From: Eucalyptus grandis
Lineage: Eukaryota > Streptophyta > Magnoliopsida > Myrtales > Myrtaceae
Assembly: GCF_016545825.1 (NCBI RefSeq)
Contig: NC_052617.1
Coordinates: 878,001-942,000, forward strand
DNA: 64,000 nucleotides
Reading direction: 5' to 3'
Shown: positions 22,241 to 35,442 of the stretch, piece by piece
How positions within the stretch are numbered: position 1 is the stretch's first letter
How the letters are laid out: every line of letters begins with the position of its first letter
Notes under the pieces: generated by a model
What the model was told of the DNA's origin: nothing
Databases searched by the model: none
What the model saw: the letters and a program-made list of their open reading frames with translations, nothing else
Position numbers and translations under genes: made by a program

Positions 22241-22925
22241 TTATATATAGTTTTGTTTATAATTTAGTTGGAATTTTGAAAAAGTATACAAGTTTAACAC
22301 AACTATACGTTTATGATATTGACACAGACGAAAATAAAATGAAAATTTCTAAGAAATGCATCTCTACGTAACTTCAAATATGTTGGTGTACATATTCATA
22401 TGATTTGAGATTTTTTTTTTTAACTACATAAAATAGAAGTATTGCAACGTAGCAATTATTTTAGTTTAATTTTGTGGTTGGATTTTACGAACATTTTGTA
22501 TTTGTTTTGATGTCGTAATACCTAATATAGGGCTGCTCATGAGAGTACGCTAATTTGTAAATACTAATTGGATTATAATTATTAGTGTTGTTGACTACTA
22601 CTACTACTACTACTATTACTACTATTACTACTATTACTACTACTATTACTTTGGTACTCTTCTCAAGGGTAACTTATGTGTGGAAAAATAGGAAATCATG
22701 TTATATTTGGATCTCCAGTTTTTGCATTGCTTATAGTTTTAAATAGTCACTGTATTATTACTTATTGATTCAAGAGCTCTTCGATATCGCGTGAATCAAT
22801 CACATTTATGCATATAAGTGTAATAAAAACTCTGAAGTAAGGAATGAATGAAATAAAAAAAGGATATTCTCGTCAGGAAATTAATTTGTTACTTATGGTT
22901 TTCAATAAATATACTTAAATAACTA

Positions 22926-22961
<36 letters not shown>

Positions 22962-23480
22962 CATCAGGCTTCATTATATTAAATACAATGATTCAATATT
23001 TAAGCAAACATTTACAAGCTTTTTTCATAGCCTAAACTTCAGTTAATCATGTTTGTTCGTACAAAAATGAGAATGCATGGGATCTGAACATGTGATGAAA
23101 TCGTTAAAATCCATTCTATCTAATTATCAGGCAAAAATGCCTATTGGAAAACGTTCTACATCATCCCTATTCTCCTTGGAGATTCCTGATTCCTTTAGTA
23201 TGTGCTTTCGAGGACCTGGCGACAATTGTCATAGACGAGAAACAAGGAATTCTTGAGTTTTGTTCGATCTCTTCTTGGACCAACTTTCCCTTAAAAATAT
23301 GTTCTCGACAACCTTGATATCCCTCGCTTTCCTCGACGACCTTCATAACCCTTGCATTTAGCCTCTTCTCTAGATCAACAATGACGAATATCCACTATCA
23401 CCGCTATATAACCATGTAAAGCGAACTTCATTTAGACCTAACTCTCTCAAACAGGGTAATCCCTTGTAATAGAAAACACA
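22241..23480. repeat. 5' flank of oxygenase copy 3, with microsatellites
   Basis: Starts with a diverged copy of the 776-1,090 flank. Contains a TAC/TAT trinucleotide microsatellite (22,595-22,650) and an AT dinucleotide run (22,929-22,961). It lacks the four-part repeat present at 1,089-1,275 and 43,800-43,985. No genes were seen. Confidence 0.55.
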
Positions 23481-24739
23481 ATGGTCACTTCCACAGACGA
23501 CGAACGTGACCGCGCGCGCAAATTGTGAGCGTTCGACGAGACGAAAGATGGAGTCAAAGGCCTTGTGGACACTGGGATCACCCAGGTCCCCTGCATATTC
23601 GTCTGGCCGCCCGACAATACTTTGCATCGCAACATCTTTGGCAGAGAAAGGCTGATGTAGTACTCAAAGCGTGTGGCGAGACTGGGCTCTCGTCTGTTTG
23701 AGCTCTTATCAGAAGCCCCAGAACTCCACCCAAATCACTTGAAGGAGATGGAGTGTGGAAGGGGACACGCGATCATGTGCCCCTACCATCTGCCATGCCC
23801 ACAGCCCGAGTTGACCCTGGGTGTGACAAAAGCATCAGGCAATGACTTCCTCGCGATTCTCCTCCAAGATCAAATCCGAGGACTTCAACTGCTTCAAGAG
23901 AACTAGTGGATCGACATTCCACAGCGGAGATCTTTTGCAGGTAAGTAGCTTTGGCCAAATATCATTGTTCATCTCTGAACTTCTCTGAAACCGTGTTTTG
24001 ATTGGTCCATATACTACAATCCTCTTCTCCTCCTCATTACTGTACTTTCTCATGTGCTAAGCTGGTTAAAGAGCTCTCAATAATTTACCATGGCATCTTC
24101 CCTGTAGCAATAGCATAATTTCTTCATAATCTGCACTTTTCTTGGTAGGACGAATCTGCGTTTATCATTCCCAAATGCCTTGTGCATCAAGTATACGGAC
24201 AGAGCTATTTGACTAATCCAAACTTAATTTTGACTCGGTTGTATTGTGCTAGCCCTCACAATGACAGGTTCAAAATTGTCCAAACGAGATATGTATGTGG
24301 AGCACTTCCAACAGAAGCGGTCAATGTGGGTCCTAGAAATTCTGCAGTTTTCTGTATTCATCAACATGAACACAGCAATTATAGCTATATCTAGAAACTA
24401 TGTCCATTCATTTTTCACCTGAGAACTAACAGACCGAGAACGGTTCACTAATTGTTGCATATGCAGCTCGTAACAAACGACCAGTTTAAGAGTATTGAGC
24501 ACCGAGCCGTGGCAAACAAGACAGGCCCGAGAGTTGTGGTGCCGTGCTTTTTCGGCCACACTCCTCAGCCATCTTCAAGGCTGCATGGAGCCATCAACGA
24601 ATTAACATCAGCAGACAACCCACCAATCTACAAGGAGACTACACTTCCAAACTACACTGCCTATTACATTTCCAACGGCGTACATGGAACTTCTGCCCTT
24701 CAGGCTGTACACCTTGTGAATACGAAGATGAGGAGATAA
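23481..24739 (+). pseudogene. 2OG-Fe(II) oxygenase pseudogene, copy 3
   Basis: Third copy of the oxygenase. Exon 1 starts MVTSTDDERDRARKL, hits a stop, continues FDETKDGVKGLVDTGI, and is fused by deletion at about 23,617 to sequence next to exon 2. Exon 2 runs to 23,940 with an intact donor (cag|gtaagt) and is the best-kept of the three: ARLGSRLFELLSEA, NHLKEMECG, CPQPELTLG, LLQDQI. Where the family has the iron ligands HxD, this copy reads KASGND, so both ligands are missing. Intron 23,941-24,466. Exon 3 (24,467-24,739) keeps SIEHRA and NPPIYKETTLPNYTAYYIS but loses the usual terminus and ends ...VNTKMRR. Probably not an enzyme even if transcribed. Confidence 0.8.
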
Positions 24740-27243
24740 CGGGCTAGGGATATTCATGGTATTAGGTGGGATATCTCTTCATTGGCTCTGTTAGTGGAGA
24801 GGCAATTTTTTTATGTGTTAGCATCTGAAATTAAAAGTCAGTCCGTATGTTCATCTATGTAAAACTACCAAAGAACAGGATTGCCTTCACTGCTCGGTCC
24901 TTGACGCTTATATTGCTTCATTTGATAGCACCAACACAACTCTCAAAACAACGATCCTTTTCAAACAAAATCAGAACCTAAATAAGAACACAAAGTAGAG
25001 GGAGAGGAAATTTACCAGATACCTCTCTTAAATGGAAAGAAAAATGCCATCTTTAGATTAAACTGTGCTGGATACTCGTATGACAGCTAAAACACTAATC
25101 TACCACGAGAAAAATTGTGCTTTTAGGAACATCTCTATTTGGTTCAGCTTCGGATTTTGAACTTGTATATTGGCGGGCAAGGATAAAAAGCGGAATTCTT
25201 GTCAGCCATCGACTCATTGAGTGATAACTAGAATCAACTGCAAGGCAAAAATCTATGTACACTTAGAATTTCCATGAAACAGCAGGTTTCCATTATGACG
25301 CGACGGTATCTGAAACTTAATTGATCTAATAGAGTCAGCATCGCATTAAGATGACAAAATGATTGATCCAACGGCTGAGACGACATCAAATCGTGCATTG
25401 CAATGTCTCCATAACATTCAGTTCATTATCCAAACTCGTCTCCTAGAAATATACATTCACAGTGAAAGTTGAGTTGCAGTAGGGAGAAAGAGAGAGAGAA
25501 GGGAACAAATGTGAAAATGTTTATAACTAAATAGGTCTAATTGAAAGATTTATAACTGAATTTGTACTAATACAGTAGATTTAAGACTTATTTGGTACTT
25601 TTCTCAGTTTTAGAGCTTAAGAAAAGGCCACTAATTGCTCAATGTGATGCAAAAGGTTCGCCAAAAAACGTTAATCCCGACAAATTTAGGTGTCCTCTTG
25701 TCAACCTAAAGAATATTACATTCTTTTCAAAAAAAAAAAATAATAATAATATTACATTAACTGAAGACATTAAAGGTCCTTTCTTGGAGTAATCTTTAGC
25801 TACATCAATTGTATACTACCTCTCTCAATTATAGAGTATAAAAAAGAATATTATTCCTAACGACAAAGGAAGTAAAATGAGCCAATGAACCACAGGAGAA
25901 AATAAAGAAGCATGGGAAGAAACCAAACTACCATTCTTCTCGTTTGAGCATCTCTCACTCTCATTTAGAGAACTAACAACTGAGATAGAAGCTGATGCCC
26001 CCAGCGATGACTTTTTCTCTTTAATTGCTGGTGAATGAGGCTTAAACATAGACCATTGAACGAGTGGGTTAGGTTAAAAATGGTTTGAATCAAATTTACC
26101 CATTTAATTTATATACTAATTTATTATGTTGCAATTTTAACGACACATGCCCAACCCAACCTAGGCTAGACTCAACCTGATCCAAACTTCAATTCTTAGC
26201 AATTTTTCTTCTGAAATTGTTGCTTTCAAAGAATGGGCAACTTTGTGAATTGGTTCGCCAAGAAGGTAAGAGAGCTCGAGTCGCGTTTGAGAGCAGGGTT
26301 ATGGACGGCGGCGTGAAAATGGCAATGGGGGTGAAGGGTGGTGGAAACAAAAGACTATTTGGGTCAGTCCAGCCCAACCCAGAGGTAGAGAGAAGCCAAG
26401 GTCTCGATTCAATTTTGGGCCGTTATGTATATTCCATTATACTAGTTTTATTTTGGGTCTGAATATTATAAAACTAGTTGAAGTAGATTTTGTTGTAACT
26501 AAGTTGGCATTTTGGAAAATCATATAAGTTTAATGAAGCTTTTATATTTATGATATCGACAAAGGTGAAAATATTACAACGCACATTTTTAAGTAACAAA
26601 TCTCTAAGTAGTTTCCAGTATATTAGGCTACATATTCTTATAATTAGAGACGTTTTTTTAAACTACTTATATACTATTGCAACATTGCGATTGTTTTAAT
26701 TTTTCCTTTCTTTCTGCTGTCAAACATTAATTAGCTTTTTTATATGTTTTTATGTCATAATATCTAATATAGGGCTGCTAACGAGAGAATTGTAATTTAA
26801 ATACTAATTACATTATTTTGCTCATAATTCTTTTCTCAAGGGTAACTTATATGGGGAAAATAGGTTGCATGTTACCTGATCTTTCGCAATTTAGGAATTC
26901 CATTTTTGCTTTATTTAGTGTTCACATAGTCACCATATAATTAGTTACTACTTCATGAGGCCTTCCGGTTATTGCGTGCATCAATCACGTTCCTGCATAT
27001 ATTTTATAAAAGAACTCTCGAGTAAGGAATGGATGAAAACAAAATTTGATTGCTAGGAAATTGAGTAATTACTTATGGCTTTTAATTCATATGTTTAATA
27101 ATCAATGAATCATCTTTTGTTTTTCCCCATACCTGATTTTATTAAATATAATATTTCGATGGTTTGGTGAAAATTTATAAGCTCTTCCGAATTGCTTGCA
27201 TCAATCATGTTTATGCATAAATGTGAAAAAAGAACTCTCGAGG
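24740..27243. other. Mixed flank: oxygenase 3' flank, then diverged 5'-flank-like repeats
   Basis: 24,740-25,500 matches the 3' flanks of copies 1 and 2. 25,510-26,190 shows nothing recognisable. 26,200-26,900 again resembles the window start (near 190-235) and the 776-1,090 flank. 26,900-27,243 includes repeats of its own sequence (tttatgcataaatgtg, ctctcgag). No coding frame was supported. Confidence 0.45.
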
Positions 27244-27292
27244 CTTTTCAGTATGTCGGTGGCAAAAGGCTGAAGAGAACCGCTTCCGCCAT
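27244..27292 (-). pseudogene. NLR stub: first codons of a deleted NLR gene
   Basis: Minus-strand MAEAVLFSLLPPTY then a stop; the first seven residues equal the start of NLR1-3 and the DNA aligns base by base with 16,869-16,916. The 5' flank (27,293-27,640) is that of NLR2, but downstream of the stub the sequence changes to unrelated flank at once. A complete NLR once stood here and was removed by deletion. Confidence 0.75.
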
Positions 27293-27640
27293 TTCCAAAA
27301 GCAAAAGCGGGGGCTGAGAAGTGTTTGAGAGGAGGTTGCGAGCTGATGCTTTTGTGGTGAAACAATGGTCTGGTGGTGCTTCACGATCAACTTCAGGCAC
27401 GAATATATAGCAAGGCCAACTGCATCTCCATCTTACTTCATGCTCAGTTAATCCACCGGATGAAATAGCGTAACTTGCAAAAGAGAAAAAGAATAGCGTG
27501 AACTTTTTCCTTCGTGAAAAGCCCAGAGTACATATTCATGGAATAATTTCAAGGTGCGGCTCTAAATCCACCCCTCCTTCGGCTTCATCCACACCGTTGA
27601 TGGTCGGAATGACAGAAATACCAAAATCATGGGTCCCACG

Positions 27641-28538
27641 TGTTGGAGAAATCCTCATGAAGAGTTTTGAAGTTGACAAAACGTATCCTTCAGTCTAGTC
27701 TGAAAGTCTGCAGACTCTGTCAGTTTAAAGTCTGAAGACTTCCGGACAGCCAGACTCAAGACTCAAAGTCTATCCTCATTGACAGTCTCGAATCCGTTGA
27801 AGAAAGGTTATCCAGAACTAAGTGGTTTGTTCAGATTTAATCTTATCATCTCGTAGAAGATCTCGTGGTGGAGAAGACGTATCGAATCCTTGGATTGATC
27901 AAGATTGATTCAATGACTGAAGATTCGATGATTGTCTATATATTATTGGAAGGTTCTACTTATGGAAACCGAGATCCTGATTGTATGGGCGAACAGGATT
28001 GATGGGCTATCAACATGTTCCTTTAATAACTCGAACAATATTCCTAATTGATTCTGTCCAACGGTTAGATTGGAGGAATTCCTTTGGTAAGTGCCAACGG
28101 ATATGATGGCATAAAGGAGTATATAAGGAAGTCGTTCTTAGTTGTTCGAGGTGTGCGCGATAGAAGAATTCCAAAGTCGAAGCTCCCATTTGTTTAGATA
28201 AATCTCTTGAGCGAATACTTGTATACAAAAGAGAGTCTATATTTGTGAGAGACCTTGAGGAGGTGTGGTAGAACATCTACACTTTGTGGAATCAAGGCAA
28301 AGCTGTGCTGTAACTTCTCTTTTGATTATAGTGAAATCCAGCCGGTGGGGCTGTCGTCTTGAAGAGTGGACGTAGGCTTGGAATAAGCCGAACCACTATA
28401 AATCCTGTGTTTAATTTTCTCTTCCTTACTCTCTTTACTTCAAACGTATTTCAATCTGTTAAGAATTGCTTCCGTATTCAAGAAAAATTGTTTGTGCGCC
28501 TATTCACCCCCCTCTAGGTGTTTATACTAGCTATATCA
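27641..28538 (+). repeat. 5' LTR of the copia element
   Basis: 898 bases, TG...CA ends. Differs from the 3' LTR mostly by small changes at CAG/CTG triplets (27,706-27,723 versus 36,381-36,396). Confidence 0.92.
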
Positions 28539-28540
28539 AT

Positions 28541-28552
28541 TGGTATCAGAGC
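28541..28552 (+). promoter_or_regulatory. Primer-binding site, initiator tRNA-Met type
   Basis: TGGTATCAGAGC two bases after the 5' LTR, complementary to the 3' end of initiator tRNA-Met, the usual primer of plant copia elements. Confidence 0.85.
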
Positions 28553-28600
28553 CCGTGTGCTTACTTTATTTGAAGTGTTTTACTTCATAGTAAAAGATCC

Positions 28601-29556
28601 ATGGCTAGTATGCTAGCACCAGGGCTGATGGAAGGGCAAAGCAATACCAGACCACCTTACTTTGATGGAAAGGATTACAACATCTGGAAGAACAAGATGA
28701 AAGCTTTCCTACGATCAAAGGATCCTCGGAATGGGATGTTGTAGAAAAAGGAATTATTCCTACCATTTGCATCGGTCTCGAAAGAGGAAAAGATACTGAA
28801 GAATCCAGCGGATTGTCTCAGGAAGAAATAACCAAAAGACAAACACTCGATGCAAAAGCAATTTACTCCTTATATTGTGCTTTATCACCAACTGAGTATA
28901 ATAGAATATCTTCTTGTGGTACAGCAAAAGAAGTTTGGGACAGATTGCATATCACCTATGAAGGAACAGATCGAGTGAAGGAAACAAGAATCAACATTCT
29001 TCTTGGTCAATATGAAGCCTTTAGAATGAAACCGGGAGAATCAATATCTCGACATGTTTAGTCGTTTTACAGATATTGTGAATGGTCTTGACAATCAAGG
29101 TCAACCAACTTCGATCCTATGAAGGTAAACAAGCTTCAAGTGGACTCTCCAAGGATTGGAATCACATAAAGACTTCGATAAGAGAGACGCAGAGAATTAT
29201 GCCACTATCTCGTGATGAGCTGATCGAACACTTCAGTCCTATGAAGTGGAAATGATCAATGAAGAAGAAGATCCAAGAGGTAAGAAATCCATTGCATTAA
29301 AATCAAATGATGATTCTGATGTTACATTCTCGAAGATGATATGGACGATGAGGAGCTTGCTCTCATGATAAGAAGATTCAGAAAACTAAATAGAAAAGGG
29401 AGAAGGTTCAACTCAAAGAAACCAGGCTTTCAAAGACAGCAGACCAAGTCTGTTGATGATGAGGAACCAAATAAAGATGTAGTCCGCTTTGAATGCAAGA
29501 AGAAGGGACACATCGGACCCAACCGTCCTCTTCAAGTAGAAGAAAGGAAAAGCTGA
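28601..29556 (+). pseudogene. copia gag, frameshifted
   Basis: Begins MASMLAPGLMEGQSN and GKDYNIWKNKMKAFL, continues with UBN2/gag-polypeptide motifs (LDAKAIYSLYCALSPTEYN, AKEVWDRLHITYEGTD) and ends near a zinc knuckle that reads RFECKKKGHIGPNR, so the first and last metal-binding Cys are Arg. Frame breaks lie near 28,725, 29,060, 29,130 and 29,230. Gag builds the particle that packages element RNA. A 338-codon intact relative stands at 40,591-41,607. Confidence 0.85.
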
Positions 29557-30314
29557 AAAGTTTCGAAAAGCTCTCAAAGCTGAAACCTAGAGTGATACTG
29601 AGTGTGAAGAAAGTGATAATGAATATGCAAATCTATATCTGATGGCACGATCAGACTCAGACTCTGGATCAGACTCAGGATGAGACTCAGACAATGAATT
29701 TGAGGCAAGTAATTTTAAGATTCCTGTCAAAGTTTCTAAATATATTGATGAACTATGCTTAAGTCTTAAGACTTCTCTCAAAAGTATTTCCAAATTAAAA
29801 GGGAAAACTTAGCTCTAAAACAAAAGGAAAATGTTTTAACGAGAAAGAGTTAAAAGCTTAGACTCGTCTGTTTCTAATCTTAAAGAAAAGAAGGAAATCT
29901 TTTAAAAGAAAATGCTTTCTTGAAAACAGACTTATCAAATATATCAAAGAAATTTTCAATAGGGTCTGAAAAACTTGAGAAAATTCTTTCAAAGACAAAG
30001 ACCTTACTTCAATAAGTCTGGTCTAGGTATGACGAAGAAACAATTCCATTGATTGATTTTCCTAAAGTAAAAGAAAGAATTAAGAAAAGGCTTTTGAGTG
30101 AAGTTTACAAAAATCATTTCAAGAAAGTCTTTGTAAAACCTGTAGGAAGAAATTCTCTCAGATGTTCTAAGTGCGACGGAAGGAACACTTTGAAAAAGAG
30201 TGTCCTTTGGTATGGAAACCTATTAAAAGAGTATGGGCTAATACTTTTATCTTACTAACACCAAAGGACCCAAGAAAGTTTGGGTACCAAAGAAAGCTTG
30301 AGACTCTTTATTAA

Positions 30315-33300
30315 ATGCAGGTCTCCATCAAGAAACAGGTAAAGTGGTATCTTGACAGCGGTTGCTCAAGACACATGACAGGAGACTCAAATTGCTTTAT
30401 AAAGCTTGCTCAAGTAAATGGTGGAAAAGTTTCATTTGGAGGAAACAACAAAGGAAGTATTGTGGGATTTGGAACCGTGAAAATTGGGACTCTCACAATA
30501 AGTAATGTTTCCTTGGTGGAAGGACTCAATTACAATCTTCTCAGCATTAGTCAATTGTGTGATACTTTTGGTTTCAAGATCTTCTTTCAAGAAGGAACAT
30601 GTTCTGGAGTCGGTAAAGACTCTACTCAATCTTTTTTGGGTCGAAGACATGGAAACATCTATTTTCTGGATGTGAAACCAAATGAATCGCAATGTCTTAT
30701 CTCAATTCAAGACGAAGCAAGCTTATGGCACAAAAAGCTTGGTCATGTCAACATGAAACAATTAGCCAAAATCTCATCAAAGCAGCTTGTTCGAGGTCTA
30801 CCCAAATTGCCATACCAAAAGACTGATTCATGCACTCCATGTATTCTGGGAAAGCAGGTAAGAAATTCATTCAAACCAATAAATTATGTCTCTACTAAAC
30901 ATGTACTACAGTTGTTGCATATGGATCTCTTCGGACCAACCAGGACTCAGAGTATTGGGGGTAAGAAGTATTGCTTAGTAATTGTTGATGATTACTCCCG
31001 TTTTACTTGGGTATATTTCCTCTCAAGTAAGTCCGAAACCTTTTCGTATTTTGAAAAATTTGCTAAAAAGGTTCAAAATGAAAAAGTTTGTGTAAACTCT
31101 TGTATAAAAATAGATCACGGAGGAGAATTTGAAAATCAAGATTTTACAAAATTCTGTGATGAATCTGGCTGTAAACATATGTTTTCTTCTCCATATACTC
31201 CTCAGCAAAATGGAGTTGTGGAAAGAAAGAACAGATCTCTTCAAGAAATGGCTAGAACTCTTCTAATTGAGAGTAAAATTTCTTCTCGATTTTGGGTTGA
31301 AGCTGTTTCAACAGCTTGCTATATCATCAATAGAGTCTTCTTAAGATCTATTCTTCGAAAACCCCTTATGAGTTATTCAAAGAAAAGAAGCCTATTGTTT
31401 CATACTTTCATGTATTTGGTTGCAAATGTTTCATATTGAAAAATGCAAAAGATCGAGTTGGTAAGTTTGAAGAAAGATCGATGAAGGTATCTTCCTTGGA
31501 TATTCTACTTCAAGCAAAGCTTACGAGTCTATAACAAGAAGAGTCGATCTGTAGAGGAGTCAATGAATGTCAAATTTCAAGACTCAACGCAAGATGAATC
31601 AAGTCGAGACTCATCAAGAAGAGTCTCGAACCGGCTCCACCCTCCAAAGTCTACAACTCAAGAAACATCTCAGACTCTGGAACACGAGCATCAGGTTGTT
31701 AATGAAGATCCAAATAAAGAAAGAGATCATCAAACAGACAAATCAACAAGTAACTGGAAGCATAAGTCCAGTCATCCCAAAGATCTTATTATTGGCGAAA
31801 TGAATGAAGGAATTCGCACCAGATCCAAAAAGAGAGAAGAGTCTAGTGCTGTGGCTCTTGTTTCAAATTGAACCAAAGAGCATAGAAGAAGCTTTATCGA
31901 TGAAAGCTGGATTGAAGCTATGCAAGAAGAGCTCGACAGTTCAAAGCATAAATGATGTCTGAAATTGACATCGAAACCAAAAGGTAAAACATTGTTGGAG
32001 CCAAATGGGTGTTCAGAAACAAGATGAACGAGAAAAGGAAAGTCGTACGAAATAAAGCAAGACTCGTGGCCAAGGGATATATGCAAGAAGAAGGAATAGA
32101 CTATGATGAGACTTACGCTCCAAAGGGCAAGGTTAGAAGCTATTCGACTATTACTTGCGTTTGCTTGTTATAAGAATTACAGTTTATTCCAAATGGACGT
32201 CAAAAGCGCATTTCTAAATGGATTCATCCATGAGGAAGTTTATGTGGAACAACCGCCGGGTTTGAAGACCCAAAGAAGCCGGACTCGGTCTTGACTGAAA
32301 AAGGCTTTGTATGGTTTAAAGCAAGCACCTCGAGCTTGGTACGACAGGTTAAGTAATTTCCTTTTACAAAATGGTTTTGTCAAAGGTAAAGTAGATACGA
32401 CTTTATTTATCAAGAAGGAAAACAAAAGTTTCTTACTTGTACAAATATATGTGGATGATATCATTTTTGGATCCTCTAATGAAAGTCTCAGGCAAGAAAT
32501 TTTCAAAGTCTATGCGGGATGAGTTTGAAATGAGTATGATGGGAGAATTAACATTCTTTCTTGGTCTTCAAATAAAGCAATTGAAGAAAGGAACTTTTAT
32601 TTTTCAAGAAAAATATGTTAATGATCTTGTCAAAAGGTTTGGACTGGAAAATTGCAAAAAGGTCGACATACCAATGTCAAGTTCTTTAAAGATAGACAAA
32701 GATGAAGAAGGGAAGAAAGTTGATCAAAAGCTGTACATGAGCATTATCGGATCACTTCTTTATCTTACGCTTCTAGACACGATATTTTGTTGAGTGTTTG
32801 CATCTCATTGCAAGGTTTCAATAAGATCCTAGAGAATCTCATCTCGGTGCTGCGAAACACATCATCAAATACGTCGCTTCATCATCAAGCATCGGTCTTT
32901 GGTATCCTAAGAAGGGAGACTTTAATCTTCTGGGTTATTCAAACGCAGATCTGGCCGGTTGCAGGGTTGATAGAAAGAGCACTTCGAACTTGCCGGTTGC
33001 TTGGAAGCGAAACGTGTCTTGGTTTTCAAGGAAACAAAGTACGTGTCTCTTTCAACAACGAAAGCGAGTATGTAGCTCTTGGAAGTCTGTTCGCAAATTC
33101 TATGGATAAAACAACAGCTAAGAGATTTTGAAATTGAAGACTCATGCACGGAGATTAATTGCGACAACACCAGCGCTATCAACCTCACCAAAAATCCAAT
33201 TCTCCACTCAAGAGCAAAGCATATAGAGATTCGACATCACTTCACTAGAGATCATGTTCAAAATGGAGATGTCTCAATTCAATTTGTTGACTCAAAGAAT

Positions 33301-33375
33301 CAACCGGTGATATACTCACAAAGCCTTTGGACAAAAATCAATTTGAGTCTATATGGACCAGACTCAACATTTTGA
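30315..33375 (+). pseudogene. copia pol (protease, integrase, reverse transcriptase, RNase H), interrupted
   Basis: Longest open part (30,315-31,439) holds the aspartic protease (WYLDSGCSRHMTGD), the GAG-pre-integrase zinc finger (LWHKKLGHVN...C..C) and the integrase core with its three acidic residues (HMDLFGP, IDHGGEFE, GVVERKN). After a frameshift near 31,360 come a charged linker, the reverse transcriptase ([25 protein letters not shown]; the catalytic YVDD at about 32,449-32,460), then RNase H (INCDNTSAINLTKNP, HIEIRHHF) to 33,375. Several further breaks separate these parts, so no polyprotein can be made from the sequence as given. Confidence 0.9.
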
Positions 33376-33830
33376 GGTATGAGGATATCAAAGTCTAAAG
33401 ACCTTCAGACTCAGGCTTATAAGACTTTATCTACAGTCTTGTCTCAACCTTCAGACTGTAAGTCTTTCTCTCTCCAATCTTATCTTGAAAAGGTACGATC
33501 ATCAGACTCTGTTTAAATTGTTGCTATATTTATTAACCGTAAATTTTGCAACGATTCATTTTCAAAAGGAAGTTACTTTTGAAATAGCTATTTTTCCGGA
33601 TAAAGGCGGTTATTTTGAAAAGGCATATTTTATTTCCTTTGTGACGATTCGTTTACTTCTCTTTTTAACCGAACGAGCACTATCGATTACTCTTCACTTT
33701 TCTATTCACTTTACTCTCAAAACCCTAGAAAACATCGATCCTCCACTTCGTTTGTCTCCTTCGTTCAATCTTAAAAGTTGTCATCTTTTCTCGTGAAAGT
33801 CAAGCAAGAAATCTTCCATTGACGAGAAAG

Positions 33831-35442
33831 ATGTCGTTTTCAAGAAAGTCCTCAAGAATCGCAAAGGGGGACCACGAGAGAATGAGTGAAGGGCCTACTC
33901 ACTTTGATCTTACGGAAGATGAAGTTTCTCCGGATCGCATCCGAGCCCACAACATTCTCGCGCGTCATTCTCCACCATCTAGTCCTCAAGGCGTTGTTCA
34001 ACAGAAGAAATCATCGAGGAAGCGTAACCCGTAAGAACTCAAAAGCCTGCTTTTATCTATAAGCTATATCGTGCTTTAAAAGGAATTCGTACTCCTTTGA
34101 AATATGTTGATGATTTTGTTAAAGAAAAAGGATATAGGAACGAATATATCTTTCTCGAAAAGAATGGAAAGTTTGGGAATTGCTCGTAAAGGGGTGGTGA
34201 GGGAAACCCTTGCGAATATCCCAAGTGATCCTCGTGATTTGGGGGCCAAATCCTCGTAGATGGGAATGATGATGACAATATGTTCAGTTTATTTCAACCG
34301 AAAATGGGTATTGCGGCTGAAATTCAAGGAAAAATGGGAGATTTGTTCGAGATCAAAGGAACAAAAGGATCTGTACTCGAAATTGCTGAAGCGTGGGGTA
34401 ATAAACCTAGAAGTGTGGACTTTGATTTTCTGGATGCTTTGTGAAAGTGAACTTGAGGGAAAAGTTCGGTTATCTTCAACTGGAAAAGTTACATTACGAC
34501 TCAACAGAGGCTTATCTTTGAACCGACCGCATATTTCTATTCAAATCTTAGCTTTTTAGATGCGAATAGATTTTCCTTCAGTGTCAAAGATCAAGACTAT
34601 GTTGTCGATATGGATATGCTGGCTGATGTGTTAGAAGTTGAGAGAGGGAGATATCAACCGATTAAGGTTTCCATTGCTCGGGCCACTCTTGAACTGGTGA
34701 AGGGCAGGAGAACAGAAGAGAAGATCACCTACTCAAGGATGAATGCATTCAACATCCTGCTTCACAAAATTGTGATTAATTGCCTTCGGCCGAAATCAAC
34801 TTCCAAAACTGATGTTTCAAGCCCTGAGGCTAAGCTGATGTATGCCATCCTCTGTGGAAAGAAGTTTTCTCTCCCTCATACTATCATGTTTCACATGTAT
34901 AGAGCAGTGATGAAGGACAGAGGTCAACTCCCTTATCCAAGCCTTGTTACGAAGTTATTCAGACATCTGAATATTCAGCCTCCACAAATCATTTGTGTTC
35001 GATCATGCGATCAAATGGTGGTAGGACTGAAAATGGTGACCAAAATGCGTCTGAAGGAATTGAGCAAGGAATTGGAGAAATTCAAGGAGAAGACTCCGCA
35101 AAGTCTCATCAACTCACTTCTGCCGCTAAGAGAAAAGGGAAGGAGCCCATGGCTGCTCCATCAAAGAAAAGAAGAGCTCTCCTCGTTGAGGATGAAGATG
35201 ATGACGATGACATTACCATCTCTGCAATGGCATTGAAGAACTTAAGTCGTCCTGTTCCAGAGAAAGATTCGGAACAAATGACGAAAGAAGCAGAGGAGGA
35301 GGAAGAAGAAGAGAAAGAAGCAGAGGAGAAGGAAGAAGAAGAAAAAGAAGCAAATGAGAAGAAAGATGAAGAAAGAGAAACAAAGGTGCAAGAAGCGGAT
35401 CAAGCAAGACCTCGAAGAAGAAAGAAGAGAAGGAGATCCTGA
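33831..35442 (+). pseudogene. Extra 3' ORF of the copia element (Sirevirus env-like / plant transposon protein), broken
   Basis: Lies between RNase H and the 3' LTR, where Sirevirus elements carry an additional ORF. Starts MSFSRKSSRIAKGDHE. The middle part (34,610-35,130) reads like the domain found in plant retroelement third ORFs (SRMNAFNILLHKIVINCLRP; LMYAILCGKKFSLPHTIMFH). The end (35,280-35,442) is a highly charged Glu/Lys segment with a basic tail, probably coiled coil. Frameshifts near 34,030, 34,260 and 35,030 interrupt it. Function in the element's life cycle is unknown; no signal peptide or membrane segment is evident. Confidence 0.65.
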
